A stretch of DNA of 64,000 bases from JANSWP01 sp041941305. Lineage in GTDB: Bacteria; Bacteroidota; Bacteroidia; Chitinophagales; Saprospiraceae. The notes under the pieces are model-generated. The model did not search any database. It saw only the letters and a list, made by a program, of their open reading frames with translations, and was not told the origin of the DNA. Each line of letters begins with the position of its first letter. Position 1 is the first letter of the stretch. The DNA is taken from NCBI GenBank assembly GCA_041941305.1, contig JBGTQJ010000012.1:1-64000 (forward strand), read 5' to 3'. Positions 62,473 through 64,000 of this stretch are shown here, in pieces. The position numbers and the translations under genes are program-made.

Positions 62473-63690
62473 ATGAAATACCCCGCGATGTTTAGGCTGT
62501 TTTCAATTATTGCAATTTTTTTGTTTCTTTCTTCCTACACTGTGGAGTATCCCAGATACCATAAGGTGCCTGCCTTACCTGGCGATGGTGTGTTTTCAAT
62601 TTTAAGACGATATCAATTAGACCAATATTCCTGTAATCATAAAGCCTTTTACAAATTAAATAATATTAAAAAAGGGACAGGACTTAAAGTTGGAAGATAT
62701 TATACCATCCCTTTGTTTTTGTATAAATTTAATGGTAAAACGATACGATCTTCAATTGGAATAAATGATTGGAATCTGGCAAAGACGATTGAGTCCTATA
62801 ATGAAAGAATGTTAAAAGATGGTTTTAGGGAATTGTCATTTAAGAAAAATAATGTGCTTTGGGTTCCTAATCACTTGTTGAATTGTCCAAAGGAAGATAT
62901 CCCAGCCGCTGTTTCAAATTCAAGTAATGCCAATGGAGAGACTCCATTAACAACTACCTCTAACAGTTCAAGAATTTTCCCCATTTTCGGTAAAGATTAT
63001 CAACATGTTCCCTTGAAGAGTAATAAACTAAGAGGAAAAGTATATTATATTGTAGGTGGGCATGGAGGTCCTGATCCTGGTGCTTTAGGAAAAAAAGGTA
63101 GGCATCAGTTATGTGAAGATGAATATGCCTATGATGTTTCACTACGATTGTGTCGAAATTTAGTAGCTCATGGTGCAACTGCTTACATGATTACAAGAGA
63201 TCCAAATGATGGAATTAGAAATGGAAAATATTTGGACTGCGACAAAGATGAAGTTGTTTGGGGGAACCAAAAGATTCCTCTTTGGCAAAAACCTCGTTTA
63301 TTTCAAAGAAGTAACGCTATTAATACGCTCTACGAAAAACACAAAAAGCAAGGAGTCCTTGAACAAAAAGTAATTGTAATTCATGTGGATTCAAGGAATC
63401 GAAGAGAACAAACAGATTTGTTTTTCTATTACCATCCTGATAGCCCAAAAAGTAAAAAAATAGCTCAAAGATTACATGAAACTTTTAGAAAAAAGTATAA
63501 AATCCATAGAGCTGATGGAAATTATCACGGAACAGTGACTGCTCGAGATTTACATATGTTGAGAGAAACATCTCCCCCTTCTGTATACATTGAATTAGGA
63601 AATATTAGTCATCCACGCGATCAGCAAAGAATAATGTTAGAAGGTAATCGCCGAGCTTTGGCAAACTGGATTTTTGAAGGTCTTCAATGA
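62473..63690 (+). CDS. N-acetylmuramoyl-L-alanine amidase with LysM-like N-terminus
   Basis: This is a 405-residue exported amidase that cuts the bond between muramic acid and the stem peptide. A signal peptide covers about 1-24. Two LysM-like segments (about 30-75 and 90-140, one with FYKLNNIKKGTGLKVGRYYTI in part) probably bind peptidoglycan. The amidase_3 domain (about 190-405) has zinc ligands in GGHGGPDPGA, a Glu in CEDEYAYDVS, His in VIHVDSR and the catalytic Glu in YIELGNISH. ATG 62473 is chosen over the upstream TTG. Confidence 0.88.
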   Translation: MKYPAMFRLFSIIAIFLFLSSYTVEYPRYHKVPALPGDGVFSILRRYQLDQYSCNHKAFYKLNNIKKGTGLKVGRYYTIPLFLYKFNGKTIRSSIGINDWNLAKTIESYNERMLKDGFRELSFKKNNVLWVPNHLLNCPKEDIPAAVSNSSNANGETPLTTTSNSSRIFPIFGKDYQHVPLKSNKLRGKVYYIVGGHGGPDPGALGKKGRHQLCEDEYAYDVSLRLCRNLVAHGATAYMITRDPNDGIRNGKYLDCDKDEVVWGNQKIPLWQKPRLFQRSNAINTLYEKHKKQGVLEQKVIVIHVDSRNRREQTDLFFYYHPDSPKSKKIAQRLHETFRKKYKIHRADGNYHGTVTARDLHMLRETSPPSVYIELGNISHPRDQQRIMLEGNRRALANWIFEGLQ

Positions 63691-64000
63691 CAGAATTCCT
63701 ATTAGGCTAGCTTTTAATTCAATTTATTTTTGACATTTTTTTCTAACAACATAATTTCTTTTTTTATAAAAATTTAAATTTGTTTTCTAAAAAACTTGGC
63801 AACATTGTTGTCGCAAGCTATTTTTGGGTCTTTAAAGCAAATTATAATCCAGATTGAAATATTTTAAATTTAACCTAACCAAAGGAAACTCACCTTTTTC
63901 CCATTAGTCCGATTGCGATAAGATTTTAACACATCTTTTACTTTTTTCTTCTAAAAATCTGGTTTCATATTTCGCTTTATACCTTTTTGGTTATTTTACC
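63691..64000. other. gene-free AT-rich end of the window
   Basis: I see no gene, tRNA or clear terminator in these 310 bases. It probably contains the promoter of a gene beyond the window. Confidence 0.4.

Noticed and set aside
62360..62494. 44-codon frame before and across the amidase start
   Set aside because: It overlaps the amidase signal peptide out of frame and shows no domain. The amidase start with its signal peptide explains the region better.

Overview
The window is a chromosomal segment of a member of the Bacteroidota, most likely of the Saprospiria (Lewinella/Saprospiraceae-like) type. It is AT-rich and its genes lack strong Shine-Dalgarno sequences. Three large secreted proteins end in type IX secretion (T9SS) type A sorting domains. 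A TamL-type lipoprotein Omp85 protein, a TonB receptor with a carboxypeptidase-like N-terminal domain, a kdsC-ubiA-maf gene order and several DUFs typical of the phylum (DUF4296, DUF5522, DUF6580) agree with this. The class-level placement is an inference from gene content. I see no rRNA, tRNA, CRISPR array, phage or intact insertion sequence.

Layout. 1-4 kb: half of a foldback repeat, then a tight operon of a PduO-type cobalamin adenosyltransferase, a 7TM-HD (PgpH-like) c-di-AMP phosphodiesterase and a nucleotidyltransferase-GHMP kinase fusion. 4-11 kb: a beta-lactamase-like serine hydrolase and a 1777-residue repeat-rich T9SS cargo. 11-20 kb: a radical SAM protein, an orphan TRAP solute-binding protein, an ABC-F ATPase, a PhoB/PhoR-like two-component pair, a DUF4296 lipoprotein, a SixA-like phosphatase and a SWIM zinc-finger protein. 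20-29 kb: a CobB-type sirtuin, a subtilisin-like T9SS cargo with Glu at the catalytic Asp position, an aldo/keto reductase, a polytopic membrane protein, and DUF6580 and DUF5522 proteins. 29-38 kb: a 2011-residue SprB-repeat T9SS cargo and leuS. 38-44 kb: a divergent Hsp100/Clp ATPase, two lineage-specific hypothetical genes and an overlooked 49-residue double-glycine leader peptide gene. 44-51.7 kb: housekeeping genes (ferredoxin-IscX, kdsC-ubiA-maf, a SpoU methyltransferase, tamL-TPR, dapF). 51.8-55 kb: an aldo/keto reductase remnant, a 23-bp perfect palindrome and xylBA. 55.2-55.7 kb: nested foldback repeats, one of which has a half copy at the window start. 55.7-59.2 kb: glutamate dehydrogenase and ccmB-ccsA-ccmD-like genes. 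59.5-63.7 kb: a TonB-dependent receptor and a LysM-like/amidase_3 protein.

How the parts fit. Much of the coding capacity serves the cell surface: T9SS adhesin-like cargo, outer-membrane assembly (TamL), LPS precursor supply (KdsC and possibly the nucleotidyltransferase-kinase), peptidoglycan supply and remodelling (DapF, amidase) and cytochrome c maturation. The least explained items are the Clp-like ATPase with a degenerate first ATPase module, the double-glycine leader peptide with two hairpins in its leader, the foldback repeat families, and the palindrome at the junction between a gene remnant and the xylose operon.
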